From Cyanobacteria bacterium HKST-UBA04 (lineage in GTDB: Bacteria > Cyanobacteriota > Vampirovibrionia > Vampirovibrionales > JAGQHJ01): a DNA stretch of 53,733 bases. The position numbers were made by a program, and so were the translations under genes. The stretch is taken from positions 1 through 53,733 of the forward strand of contig JAGQHJ010000008.1 in assembly GCA_020431915.1 (NCBI GenBank), read 5' to 3'. Positions 16,616-25,979 of the stretch are shown piece by piece (within the stretch, counting starts at the first letter, position 1; each line of letters opens with the position of its first letter). The notes below the pieces were generated by a model. The model was not told where the DNA came from and did no database searches. It saw only the letters and a list, made by a program, of their open reading frames with translations.

Positions 16616-19600
16616 GTGACTAAAAACCAGATCAGCGTTTTCCCGGTCTTAACGGTTGAGTTGATGGATGTGGAGCCCCTGGCCGAGAAGGTCAAGAATC
16701 CGCAAAAACTCAACAAGGTGGTGACCGATCTGATGATGCGGTTTGAAAACCAGTTGGTGGCCCAGGGGGCTTGGATTGATTCGCTCAAGGACCGGGTGAT
16801 CACGTTCTCCTTTCCCTATGGCGATACGCCGGGCGAAGCCATCAGCCGGGCCATTAAAATCGGGATACTGTTGGCCCAGAAGCGCATTGTGGTTGGCGGT
16901 GTGCCGTTGCGTATGCGTGTGGGGTTTGACCTGGAAAGCACCGGCCACAAAACCCCCACCCGTGCCGTGCCCGAACGGCTGGTTGCTCAGAGCGGCGATT
17001 TGGTCGTCAGCCGGGCCGCGTTTTTGGTGTTGAACAAGAAGCTACCCTTTGAAGCCATTGGCCCGGTGCGGGTACAAGGCGAAATGCAAACGTTTTTCCG
17101 CCTGCTGGTTAAGCAGAAGGAAGCCCCCGAGCCGGTTGAGCCCGTGGTTGCGCCAGTGCCCGAAGCGGCGCCGGAGCCGGTGGTCGCCGAAGCGGTTATG
17201 GCGGACGTGGCTGAAATGGCCCCCGCCCATGCTGCCGAAATGGTGGCGGCCGAACCGACGGCAGACGAGTCCGAAATGGATGCGCTACTGGCCGAAGCCC
17301 ACCAGGCCGGGGCGGCCATCGCCGATACCTACGCCGATGCACAGACCTATGCCGATACCGATCAGGCGATTGATGCAGACGAGATCCTTGAGGTGAAGGG
17401 GCCGGGATCTGGCCAGCCGGTTGCCGACATGGCTGGCGAGCTGCCCGTGTTTTCCGGCAGTGTGCGGCCTCAGCCTGGTGTGCCCCAAGCCATCGATGCG
17501 CCTGGTCCGCCGGAGGCTGACACATGGCAGGATGCTGAACCGCAAGCCCTTGAGTCGGCTTACGGGCCGGCCGAGCCTGAAGCCGTTGGCGAAGCCATGG
17601 TTGAACCGGTGGTTGAACCGAGCATTGAGCCGGTAACCGAGCCGGTTGAGGCCATGGCTGAATCGACGGCGCCTGAGCCCGATCTTGAACCGGTTGCTGC
17701 CGACATGGCTGCTGTAAGTGGCGCCTCCGTACCGCCACCGGTGGCCGCCCCGCTGGTCGATACCATGGCGGCCCACTTTGATCGGCTGCCCTTGGCCTTT
17801 GAGACGCCGTCCGACCAAATTGACTACGAACCGCCGGAGTACCTGGAGATTTCGTCGGGTGGCTTCAAGCAGCCCAATATCGGTTATGACGAAGCCATCC
17901 AGGCCATCATCAACGACATTGCCCAGCCTTCGGGCAAAGGGGCGGGGGCCGATCAGGCCGTCAAGGGCCAGATTATCGGCTTGTGCGGCGAAGAGGGGTC
18001 CGGCAAGTCGTTCATCGTCAACATCATCCGATCGCAATTGGCCCAGCAGCAATACCGCTGGTTTGGCGGGGGCTTTTACGAAGCCCTGAACCAGAACCAG
18101 TTTCCGCTGTACTACTGGTTTGAGTTTCTGCTGAATCTGACGGGCTTTCCGATGGAAGGCATGCCCATGGCCGAGGCCGAAACGTTTATGACCCAGATGT
18201 TGGCCAACATGTTTGGCGACAACCTCAACGACGAGATTCGCCGGTTCTGGGAAATGCTGTTCTCCATTCGGCCGCCCGAGGAAATTACGCCGGCGTCGCG
18301 GGCCCGTATGGGGCAGATGATCCCGATGTTCAAAAACATCCTTCGGGCCATGGCCAGCCAGACCCCCTTGATACTGGTGTTCGAGGACATCCAGTATGCC
18401 GACACGGCCTCGATGGAACTGCTGTTGCAGCTGCTTCAGGACAACCTGCTCGACGAGCGCATCATCATTCTGTTTACCTATACCCCCGACACGGCCTTCA
18501 AGGGGCCATTGTCCCAGGCGGTTAACCTGCTGCCCTTCAAGGAGTACGTGCTGTCTCCCACGCCCGAGCCTACCCTGATTGCCATGGCCGAGCCGCCCCT
18601 GTCCGAGCCCTGGAAAAAACTGCCCGATAACATCCGCCTGTCCCTGGTCAGCCAACAGTCGCCAATGTATCTGGAGGAGTCGATTCGGTGGCTGCACAAC
18701 GCCGGCGGGTTTACCATCCACAAGAAAACCGGTAAGTTCAAAAGCGAACGTAAGCTTAAAAAGCTCGAGGTTCCGTCGTCCCTGGAGCAGTTGATCCACG
18801 AACGCTATGACAGCCTGGAGCCGGTGCTCAAGTACATTCTGCAAATGGCCAGTGCGTTGGGCGAACGCTTCTCAATGGGCGTCTTGGCCGATCTGGTTCA
18901 GAACCAGGACTTGAATGCCGACCAGCTCAAGGAAATTTTCCAGCTCTTGTGGCACATGGGCTTTATTGTCCCCGATGCCGACACCCTGGCCCGGTTCCGT
19001 CACCGGCTGATATGGGCCAACGTGTACTACCGCATTGACGATGCCGCCCGGCAACAGATTCACCGCGAAATTGCCCACTACCTGATGAACGGCAAGCAGA
19101 GCGGGATGACCGTTAACCCTATCTTTATTGCCCTGCATGCCGCCAAGGGGGGAGATGCCAACCTGGCCGCCCAGGCCTGGGCTTTGGCAACGGGCTGGCT
19201 GGCCAACATTGGAACGGTGACCGGGGCCAACCTGGCCTACAGCCGGTTCAATTCCATTGTGCAATCCGGCCAAGGGTCGGTGGATGACGCCATGGCCATT
19301 ACCCACGAGCAGATTGCCACGATCAACGTCGATAACGAGCCGGAATACGCCAAGCAGTTTGTCCTCAAGGCCCTGCACCACAAAGGCATCGATCCACCCA
19401 GTCTCCAGCAGCAGATTCCGCTGATGTTGCTGATGGTGCAGATCTACGAGCGTTTGGGCAACTACCCGCAGGCCACGTCGGTGGTGCGCCATGTGCAGCA
19501 GGTCCTCGATGATCGCGTGGGGCCGCTTGAGCGGGTGGTCTCCGGTTGCCAGGAAATGTGGTACCTATACCTGCAGGGTAAGTGCAGCGAGGCACGCTAT

Positions 19601-20689
19601 GTCTGGCAGGAACTGGTTGAGCCGCATGTCGGCCAGCTCAACGAACATCCCTTGCGCATTGCGCCGCTCGAACAGGCTTATTTCCGTGCCGTGCTGGCCA
19701 AGACCTATATTGATCTGTACCAGTGCCAGGACGGCGTGATGGACTGGCTGGACGAACATATTAGCCAGGCCCAGGCCCACCATAAGCCCCAGGTGGTGTT
19801 GCCCCTGAAAATCGCCAAGGGCGTGGCACACGTGTTGTACGGCGAGTACACGGCATGTCACCAGTTGCTCGATCCGCTCCTGGAAGAAATCGAATCGGTG
19901 CCCGATGCCCCCGAGCTGATGGTTTGGTGGGGTCTGGTGGTGTTGATGTACCATTGCGACATGGGCGATTGGCAGAACGCCTCCCTGCTGATTCCCAACA
20001 CGGCCTACCAGGCCGAACGCGCCCGCGACTATCTGGCCTGGACCCTCTGCCAAACCATGGCTGGCCGGGTTTCAACCGGTTTGGGCCACTACAACGAGGC
20101 CCACAACCTGCTGGAGAACGCGATTTCGGTAGCCGCCCAGTACTATCTGGCCACGGCCGCCCTGATGGGCTGGCGCCATGTGGCCTACAACGACTTTGTG
20201 CGGCACAACATTGACGTGGCCCTTGAGGTGACGAACCGTGCCCTTGAGGTGGCTCGAAAGCCCGACATTGCCAACCTGTACGAATCGATGGCCATGGGTA
20301 TTCTGCGGGGCATGTACCTGCGCCACAACGGGGCGCTGGAGGACGCTGCCAACGAGCTGATGGATTTATGGCATCGCTTTGATGATGTCGGGATGGCCCA
20401 CTATCTACCCCTGAAGGCCGAGGCGGCCTACCAGCTGGGGCTTATCTACAGGGCCTACTCACAGGCCGCCACGGATGAAGCGGTTAAGAAGGCCCAGCAC
20501 AACCATTCGACAGGCTACCTTGAACAGGCCAAGGCGTTGTGGACACAACTGGGCAACACCTATCGCCTGGGGCTGATGAACCAGCCGGAAATGGCGACAC
20601 TGGCTCCCACCTCCTCCGATGCCGAACTGGCCCAGCGCGAGGCGGCTGCGGCCGCCGCAGCCGCTCAATCGCCCTTTGCGCAACACTAA
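16616..20689 (+). CDS. Cyclase-homology/AAA-type ATPase/TPR regulatory protein
   Basis: 1357 residues. Residues 1-165 resemble a class III nucleotide cyclase fold; Asp18 and Asp59 sit where the two metal-binding aspartates would be, but the usual GDG is KDR and the base-recognition Lys near FEAIGPVRVQG is Gln, so activity is doubtful. A long Glu/Pro/Ala/Val-rich linker (about 170-395) follows. The ATPase has Walker A GEEGSGKS (458-465) and Walker B LILVFEDIQYAD (Glu590-Asp591), like AAA_16/STAND proteins. The C-terminal half is helical and TPR-like. This architecture is known for signal-responsive regulators (guanylate cyclase-ATPase-TPR). GTG start 16616 has AGGGGGG eight bases upstream. No partner gene is evident; ligand and output are unknown. 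Confidence 0.82.
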   Translation: MTKNQISVFPVLTVELMDVEPLAEKVKNPQKLNKVVTDLMMRFENQLVAQGAWIDSLKDRVITFSFPYGDTPGEAISRAIKIGILLAQKRIVVGGVPLRMRVGFDLESTGHKTPTRAVPERLVAQSGDLVVSRAAFLVLNKKLPFEAIGPVRVQGEMQTFFRLLVKQKEAPEPVEPVVAPVPEAAPEPVVAEAVMADVAEMAPAHAAEMVAAEPTADESEMDALLAEAHQAGAAIADTYADAQTYADTDQAIDADEILEVKGPGSGQPVADMAGELPVFSGSVRPQPGVPQAIDAPGPPEADTWQDAEPQALESAYGPAEPEAVGEAMVEPVVEPSIEPVTEPVEAMAESTAPEPDLEPVAADMAAVSGASVPPPVAAPLVDTMAAHFDRLPLAFETPSDQIDYEPPEYLEISSGGFKQPNIGYDEAIQAIINDIAQPSGKGAGADQAVKGQIIGLCGEEGSGKSFIVNIIRSQLAQQQYRWFGGGFYEALNQNQFPLYYWFEFLLNLTGFPMEGMPMAEAETFMTQMLANMFGDNLNDEIRRFWEMLFSIRPPEEITPASRARMGQMIPMFKNILRAMASQTPLILVFEDIQYADTASMELLLQLLQDNLLDERIIILFTYTPDTAFKGPLSQAVNLLPFKEYVLSPTPEPTLIAMAEPPLSEPWKKLPDNIRLSLVSQQSPMYLEESIRWLHNAGGFTIHKKTGKFKSERKLKKLEVPSSLEQLIHERYDSLEPVLKYILQMASALGERFSMGVLADLVQNQDLNADQLKEIFQLLWHMGFIVPDADTLARFRHRLIWANVYYRIDDAARQQIHREIAHYLMNGKQSGMTVNPIFIALHAAKGGDANLAAQAWALATGWLANIGTVTGANLAYSRFNSIVQSGQGSVDDAMAITHEQIATINVDNEPEYAKQFVLKALHHKGIDPPSLQQQIPLMLLMVQIYERLGNYPQATSVVRHVQQVLDDRVGPLERVVSGCQEMWYLYLQGKCSEARYVWQELVEPHVGQLNEHPLRIAPLEQAYFRAVLAKTYIDLYQCQDGVMDWLDEHISQAQAHHKPQVVLPLKIAKGVAHVLYGEYTACHQLLDPLLEEIESVPDAPELMVWWGLVVLMYHCDMGDWQNASLLIPNTAYQAERARDYLAWTLCQTMAGRVSTGLGHYNEAHNLLENAISVAAQYYLATAALMGWRHVAYNDFVRHNIDVALEVTNRALEVARKPDIANLYESMAMGILRGMYLRHNGALEDAANELMDLWHRFDDVGMAHYLPLKAEAAYQLGLIYRAYSQAATDEAVKKAQHNHSTGYLEQAKALWTQLGNTYRLGLMNQPEMATLAPTSSDAELAQREAAAAAAAAQSPFAQH

Positions 20690-20754
20690 GGGTTTTGTAC
20701 TCGTCCGGTATCAGTGCCTGGCCAAGGTGTTTTACCGCTTTTAACCCGTCTCTA

Positions 20755-20784
20755 TTGTGGCAGGCGTGAAAGATCCGATATAAT
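20755..20784 (+). promoter_or_regulatory. Promoter of ogt
   Basis: TTGTGG (20755-20760), 18 bases, TATAAT (20779-20784). The ogt start lies about 45 bases downstream of the predicted transcription start. Confidence 0.5.
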
Positions 20785-20834
20785 AGGTAAAGTTGTCGGA
20801 TAACCGCTTCCGGTAAACCGTTTTTTAGGTGTTT

Positions 20835-21386
20835 ATGGTCAACCAGCGTTATTTTCATCACCCCGTGTTGGGTTACGTCGTGCTTCGTGCCGTCAAGGAC
20901 AAGGGCTTGTGTTCCGTCCATTTTCAGGAAGACAAGCCGCCGGGTAACCACGCCCGTCAGTCTTCCGACCCGGTGCTCAAGCAGGTTGAGCAGCGGTTGC
21001 TGCACTACCTTAACGGTGAGCCGGTCCGCTTCGATGACATTCCGCTGCACCTGGAAGGCACCGAGTTCCAGTTGCAGGTCTGGCACGTTTTGCAAGATAT
21101 TCCCTGGGGCGAAACCCGGTCTTATCGGTGGGTGGCCGAGCAGTTGGGCTCTCCGTTCGCCAGTCGCGCCGTGGGTCAGGCCAACGGCCAGAACCCCGTC
21201 GCCATTGTTATTCCCTGCCACCGTATTGTGCAGCAAAACGGGCAGACCGGCGGCTATGCGTTTGGATCCTACAAGAAGCAGTTCTTGCTGAACCTCGAAA
21301 AACACCACCAGCAGTTGCAGTTGGCGTTTTTTACAAAGCCGTTGCCTGTCCAGGCCAATAGCGCGCGATCGATGACCCTGTTGTAG
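20835..21386 (+). CDS. ogt: Methylated-DNA--protein-cysteine methyltransferase
   Basis: 183 residues. The active-site motif IPCHRIV contains the acceptor Cys, preceded by the helix-turn-helix region (IPWGETRSYRWVAEQLGSP, then RAVGQANGQNP with its arginine finger) and followed by GGYAFG. It removes methyl groups from O6-alkylguanine in DNA by irreversible self-alkylation. The length fits Ogt-type proteins without the Ada regulatory domain. The C-terminal 25 residues extend past the usual end, and the last 56 bases overlap the convergent Wzc-like gene. ATG 20835 was chosen because AGG lies about six bases upstream; GTG 20829 is an alternative. Confidence 0.93.
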   Translation: MVNQRYFHHPVLGYVVLRAVKDKGLCSVHFQEDKPPGNHARQSSDPVLKQVEQRLLHYLNGEPVRFDDIPLHLEGTEFQLQVWHVLQDIPWGETRSYRWVAEQLGSPFASRAVGQANGQNPVAIVIPCHRIVQQNGQTGGYAFGSYKKQFLLNLEKHHQQLQLAFFTKPLPVQANSARSMTLL

Positions 21387-23721
21387 CGGTTGTCGAGGTG
21401 GGCGTGCCAAAGGGTGTTGGGGTGGTTTGAATCACCGGCTGTCGCGGTGGCGACATCCAGGTGGTGTCGGGGCACGCCATAACCGAAACGGGTCGTTTGA
21501 AATAGCGTGCCGCTTTTCGTACCACGGCAGGGTCGACGGTGGGCATGGTATTTTGGGCAAGCCGGGTCGGCCTGGGGCAGTAGAGGAGGATTTCGTCGAC
21601 GGCAGGCACCACGGTCGACAAGCCCGCATGCCACCTGGGGCAATCCAGCAAAATGGTGTCGAAGGGTTGACGGTTAAGCAGTAGCCGCAGCCGTCGCAGG
21701 ATACTGGGTATGTGGGTGTGTTGGCGATCGCGCAGGGGTTGCTCAAGATGCAGGACCTGCACGTGGGTCTGGGGATGCCGGGCAAAGTCCCAGGGACGGT
21801 CGGGATGGCGCAGTCGGGCAAACAAGCCGGCATACCCCGCCGTGTGGCTGAGCTGCTGCGACAGGTGTTGGGTTTCAAAATCCATGTCCACGACCAGGGT
21901 TTGTCGGCCATACTGCTGCAACAGGCCACCGAGCATGCTGGCGACCGTCGGGGCTGCGGCTTCTGACGACTTTGGTTGCCCATGGGCGGGTAGATTGAGG
22001 GGCCAATCGCGTTGAAGGTGGTTGTGGAAAGACGGGGGCGGGACACTGGCCAGGTGGGCCATGGCTTCATAGGGTAACACCAGTACACAGTGGCGCAGGG
22101 GTTTTGGCTTAAGGACATGGGCATTCTCGGGCCAGTACTGGTATACGTAGCCGTACAGCCTTGGCTGCAGCCATCGCCACAACGAGGGCAGGCGGTGCTG
22201 CTGCGCCCAGCCCACCATGGTTAGGGCGGCTTTATGCCGGTACTGGTGTTCCAAGATCAACGGTACCAGTGACCATGTGGCGGCGCATAGTAGGCCAAGG
22301 GCACCGGTAAACCACCATGGTACGGGTACCGTGTTGCTGTTGGCCGGCTCGATGGACAGGGAGGGGTTGAGCCGAACCATGGCCGGTGGCGACGATTGGG
22401 CTTTTTTAAGCTGGCTTTCGAGTAGCCGCAATTGCGTGTCGAGGGTTTCAATGGTTTTCAGAATCAGGGTTTCGCGAGTATCAAAGGTACTGTTGGACTG
22501 ATGCTGTTGTTTGGCCACCGCACTTTCCAGGGCCTTGAGCAACTGCTCCTTGTGCCGGTTCAACGCATCGTAGGCCTTCTGGTTGACCTCGGTGGCCAAC
22601 CGCAGGGTGATCATGTCTTCGGTCAGGGTGCTGACGGCCAGGTTGCCTTCCTTGATCAGGGCGCCAGGCAATGCGGAGGGGGGCAGGATTGGTTCGAGTT
22701 GTTGGGAGGGTAGCAGGGGACCGGTGGCGGTCAGTTGTGCCAGATCCACAGCTTTGGCGTTGGCTGCCGGGGGTGGCATAAACAAGCCGTCAGACAGGCG
22801 GATTTCCTTGACCAGGGGGGAAAGAGCGTAAGGTCGGCTGTCGGTTTGGTTGAGCAGGCGCTCGAAGTATTGCTGCTTGGATTTGGCCTTGGCCAGGGCG
22901 GCATCGAGTTGGTTAAGCTGCTTGACGACGGTTTCGTACTGCCCCTTCAGATGGCTGATGGTTTCCTCGGCACTAAGGGCTGGCTGTTCTGGCGGCAAGA
23001 GGTTGGGGTTGCGATCCAGATCATGCATCAGCATCAGGTCGGCCTGTGCTTCGGCCAGGCGTTCGTAGAGTTGTTCTTGGCGGTTGATGAGGGTGTGGGT
23101 GTTGATTTCGTTTAGGCTGCTTTGAAAGAACCGGTCAAACTGGCGGCTGGTTTCGGCCAGCTTTTTGGGATCGGTGCTGCTTAAATGAATGCTGAGACGG
23201 GTTTCGCCATGGCGGTTGTCACTGCCGGAGGCGGCATACAGGGACGGTTTTAATGACACGTAGGGGGAATGGCCCGTGAGCTGGTTGAGCAAGGGGAGTT
23301 GCGAGAAAGGCCAGCGCAGCATGAACTGCGGCTTCATGTCGATATCAAGCAGTTCGGGCAACTGCATCTGAATGATAAACCCAACGGCTTCCTGGATGGC
23401 GGGGCTGGCGGTTTTTAAATGATCGGGCAAGGCGGCTTGCAAATACGGGTCGGCGCCGGGGGCGGGCAAGGGATCAAAGCCAGTCTGGACAGGAGTCGAC
23501 TGATTCGGTGCTTCCGAAATACGGTAGTGAAGCACGCTTTGCCATTGGTCTGGCACCATGACCTTGACGGCAGGGCCGGCCATGCAACAGGCCAGCAGGA
23601 TAATGGCCATGCCATACCCCAACCATCGCCACAGGGGCGGCAGTTTGAACAACTGGTCTTCAATGGCCCAGCAGAGACGCCGGCACAGAAGACCCAACCG
23701 GTTTAACGGGGATGGCCTCAT
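21331..23721 (-). CDS. Wzc-like polysaccharide co-polymerase with degenerate ATPase domain
   Basis: About 796 residues. A membrane helix lies near residues 32-52, then a long soluble, coiled-coil-rich segment, a second helix near 465-487 (WWFTGALGLLCAATWSLVPL), and a C-terminal domain resembling bacterial tyrosine kinases. That domain keeps Walker A' (TLVVDMDFE, near 609) and Walker B (ILLDCP, near 689), but the Walker A lysine loop is replaced by SSEAAAPTVASML (near 582-596), and there is no tyrosine-rich tail. The protein may therefore set glycan chain length or act as a scaffold without kinase activity. The glycan-assembly context is 17 kb away. Start ATG 23721; TTG 23727 is less likely. 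Confidence 0.72.
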   Translation of the reverse strand: MRPSPLNRLGLLCRRLCWAIEDQLFKLPPLWRWLGYGMAIILLACCMAGPAVKVMVPDQWQSVLHYRISEAPNQSTPVQTGFDPLPAPGADPYLQAALPDHLKTASPAIQEAVGFIIQMQLPELLDIDMKPQFMLRWPFSQLPLLNQLTGHSPYVSLKPSLYAASGSDNRHGETRLSIHLSSTDPKKLAETSRQFDRFFQSSLNEINTHTLINRQEQLYERLAEAQADLMLMHDLDRNPNLLPPEQPALSAEETISHLKGQYETVVKQLNQLDAALAKAKSKQQYFERLLNQTDSRPYALSPLVKEIRLSDGLFMPPPAANAKAVDLAQLTATGPLLPSQQLEPILPPSALPGALIKEGNLAVSTLTEDMITLRLATEVNQKAYDALNRHKEQLLKALESAVAKQQHQSNSTFDTRETLILKTIETLDTQLRLLESQLKKAQSSPPAMVRLNPSLSIEPANSNTVPVPWWFTGALGLLCAATWSLVPLILEHQYRHKAALTMVGWAQQHRLPSLWRWLQPRLYGYVYQYWPENAHVLKPKPLRHCVLVLPYEAMAHLASVPPPSFHNHLQRDWPLNLPAHGQPKSSEAAAPTVASMLGGLLQQYGRQTLVVDMDFETQHLSQQLSHTAGYAGLFARLRHPDRPWDFARHPQTHVQVLHLEQPLRDRQHTHIPSILRRLRLLLNRQPFDTILLDCPRWHAGLSTVVPAVDEILLYCPRPTRLAQNTMPTVDPAVVRKAARYFKRPVSVMACPDTTWMSPPRQPVIQTTPTPFGTPTSTTATTGSSIARYWPGQATAL

Positions 23722-23929
23722 CAACAAGCTCTTTTTTAGGGAATCGGTTTGTCGTTTATCCGAGAAGCAACCGTGCGACGGCAGGGGATACCACCTTTGT
23801 TAAAGCCCTTTGTTTGGATCCTTGTTCAGGTCCTTATTTAGGCCTTTTACACGGCTACCATTCCAGCGTACCGATTTGCACCCCGGTCGAGATCAACCGG
23901 CTGGATGAGTTTAAGCGCTTGACACCCGA

Positions 23930-24109
23930 TTAGGCGCCTTTGAGCAGTTCCTTGTGCGCGGGGGTTGCCGCAAGCGGGTAGGGATGACGTGATTGGAACC
24001 GGCTAAGGTGTAACACGTTCATTTCATCGTTAAAAGCCTGTTCGTCGGCGACGAGCCCAGCACCCAACTGCAGTAGCATGTACCGCACAGCCTGTTTGTC
24101 CGCGTTCAT
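23930..24109 (-). CDS. Small hypothetical protein, 59 residues
   Basis: The frame starts MNADKQAVRYMLLQLGAGL and ends at TAG 23930. GGAGG lies ten bases before the ATG at 24109, one of the clearest ribosome sites in the window, which is the main reason to call it. The sequence is predicted helical, has no membrane segment or Cys, and includes SRFQSRHPYPLAA. I recognise no family. It stands alone between the Wzc-like gene and the leuCD operon. The bases 23722-23929 show nothing I can support. Confidence 0.55.
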   Translation of the reverse strand: MNADKQAVRYMLLQLGAGLVADEQAFNDEMNVLHLSRFQSRHPYPLAATPAHKELLKGA

Positions 24110-24536
24110 AGAAGCAAAACCTCCGATACCATACCTATTCCACACACTAAACGCTATTTAATTGAGGAGAAGCGGATTGTTTATATATGAGTATAAAAAC
24201 AGTTAATAGGGGCTTTTTGACGCATGGCGGGGGCAAGCATTAATGTTTTGTTAATATATATAGACAGTACTTGTAGGATGGATATCCTTTTGGCCGAGGC
24301 ACAAATTAGGTACAAAGCCGAGGCACAAATTAGGCATAAATTAGGTACGCTGGACTTGTTGGGGGCTTTTTTTTTGGGGGCGAGTTGCTCAGAGACGGTA
24401 CAACGCGGGCTTGGGTTGTGCTAGGGTACAGCTCAGGGACAAGGTCTTTCTCACTCTCTCTTTTCGTGCCGCCTTGCGCCTGTTGTTTCATTGAGTGGCA
24501 CCCTGCCATTGGTATCCACCATGGGTATGGGTGTGT
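24110..24536. other. AT-richer intergenic region before leuC, 427 bases
   Basis: No gene is supported. It contains a weak plus-strand promoter candidate (TTGACG at 24217-24222 and TAATGT at 24241-24246, 18 bases apart), a tandem 24-bp repeat at 24293-24340, and a run of nine T near 24366-24374. I saw no T-box, leucine-rich leader peptide or terminator-antiterminator pair. Confidence 0.4.
24293..24348 (+). repeat. Two tandem 24-bp repeats
   Basis: GCCGAGGCACAAATTAGG plus six bases occurs at 24293-24316 and again at 24317-24340 with two mismatches, and a partial copy (TTAGGTAC) follows. The core GGCACAAATTAGG resembles the 12-bp repeats at 31308-31343. Confidence 0.65.
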
Positions 24537-25979
24537 ATGCCCGCAACGACAATGCCTGACCGCAGCAAGACCCTCTACGAAAAAATCTGGGACGCTCACG
24601 TCATTGAGCAGGTGACGGATGGCCCGTCCGTGCTCTACATTGATCGGCACCTGATCCATGAGGTGACTTCCCCGCAGGCGTTTGCCGGCTTGGCCCAGCG
24701 GGGTGTGGGGGTTCGTCGCCCCGACAAGACCTCGGCCACGGTGGATCACAGTCTGCCGACCACCCCCCGCAACGAACCCATTGCCGATGCCCAAGCCAAA
24801 AACCAGATTGAAACCCTGCGCCAAAACTGTGCGGCCCATCGGGTAACGCTGTACGATGTAGAAAGCGGCCAGCAGGGCATTGTCCATGTGATTGGCCCGG
24901 AGTTGGGCCTGACCCAACCGGGGCAAACCATTGTGTGCGGCGACAGCCATACGTCTACTCACGGGGCTTTTGGTGCCCTGGCGTTTGGTATTGGCACGAG
25001 CGAGGTGGAGCTGGTACTGGCCACGCAGTGCCTGTTGCAGGCCCCGTCGAAAACCATGGAAATTCGGGTGGAAGGCTGCCTGAAGCCAGGGGTAACGGCC
25101 AAGGATATTATCCTGTTCATCATCAGCCGGATTGGGGTGGGCGGTGGTACGGGTCATGTCATCGAGTATACCGGCTCGGCCATCACCGGCCTGAGCATGG
25201 AAGGGCGCATGACCGTATGCAATATGTCCATTGAGGCCGGGGCCCGTGCCGGGTTGATTGCCCCGGACCACACCACCGTTGAGTATCTGCGGGGCCGACC
25301 GTGCGTGCCTCAGGGCGAGGCCTTCGACGAGGCGGCCCAGGCCTGGCTGGCCTTGAAAACCGATGACGGGGCCGTCTACGATCGGCAGATCCTGCTGAAA
25401 GCCGAGGACATCGAGCCGATGGTTACCTACGGCACCAATCCTGGCATGGCCTTGGGTATCAGCCAAACCGTGCCAGCGGCCATGAGCGATGGCGACGAGG
25501 ATTACGTGGCGGCGCTGGCCTATATGCAGCTTGAAGCAGGCCAGCCCATTGCCGGCACCGCCATTGATGTGGCCTTTATTGGCAGCTGTACCAATTCGCG
25601 TATCGAGGACTTGCGGGCGGCGGCTGCCATAGCCAAGGGCCGAAAGGTGCATCACCGGGTGCGTGGTTTGGTGGTGCCGGGGTCGGAGGCCATTAAGCAA
25701 CAGGCCGAATCGGAAGACCTGCACCGTATTTTTATGGCAGCCGGCTTCGAGTGGCGCGAGCCGGGCTGTAGCATGTGCATTGCCATGAATGGGGATATGG
25801 TGGCTCCTGGCCAGGCCTGCGCCAGCACAAGCAACCGCAACTTCAAGGGGCGGCAGGGTAAGGGTAGCCGAACCTTCCTGATGAGCCCGGCCATGGCGGT
25901 CGCTGCAGCCATTGAAGGGGCGCTGGTGGATGTGCGTACCCTTGCGCCAGCCGGTTTGGATGCGGAGGGCGTGTGTTAA
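24537..25979 (+). CDS. leuC: 3-isopropylmalate dehydratase large subunit
   Basis: About 480 residues. It begins with the LeuC pattern [13 protein letters not shown], has [13 protein letters not shown], and the three cysteines of the 4Fe-4S cluster in GSCTNSR and PGCSMC. With LeuD it isomerises 2-isopropylmalate to 3-isopropylmalate in leucine synthesis. Its stop overlaps the leuD start (TAATG). The length is slightly above the usual 466-472, so the later ATG at 24552 is also possible; neither has a strong ribosome site. leuA and leuB are not in the window. Confidence 0.95.
   Translation: MPATTMPDRSKTLYEKIWDAHVIEQVTDGPSVLYIDRHLIHEVTSPQAFAGLAQRGVGVRRPDKTSATVDHSLPTTPRNEPIADAQAKNQIETLRQNCAAHRVTLYDVESGQQGIVHVIGPELGLTQPGQTIVCGDSHTSTHGAFGALAFGIGTSEVELVLATQCLLQAPSKTMEIRVEGCLKPGVTAKDIILFIISRIGVGGGTGHVIEYTGSAITGLSMEGRMTVCNMSIEAGARAGLIAPDHTTVEYLRGRPCVPQGEAFDEAAQAWLALKTDDGAVYDRQILLKAEDIEPMVTYGTNPGMALGISQTVPAAMSDGDEDYVAALAYMQLEAGQPIAGTAIDVAFIGSCTNSRIEDLRAAAAIAKGRKVHHRVRGLVVPGSEAIKQQAESEDLHRIFMAAGFEWREPGCSMCIAMNGDMVAPGQACASTSNRNFKGRQGKGSRTFLMSPAMAVAAAIEGALVDVRTLAPAGLDAEGVC

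Noticed and set aside
17285..18844. Minus-strand open frame of 519 codons opposite the cyclase-like ATPase gene
   Set aside because: Its translation (Gly/Arg/His-rich, no motifs) mirrors the repetitive linker and ATPase coding sequence; it is a shadow frame.
24224..24424. Leader peptide or attenuator for leuCD
   Set aside because: The 66-codon frame has no leucine run, no Shine-Dalgarno and no downstream terminator hairpin; part of it is just the 24-bp repeat.
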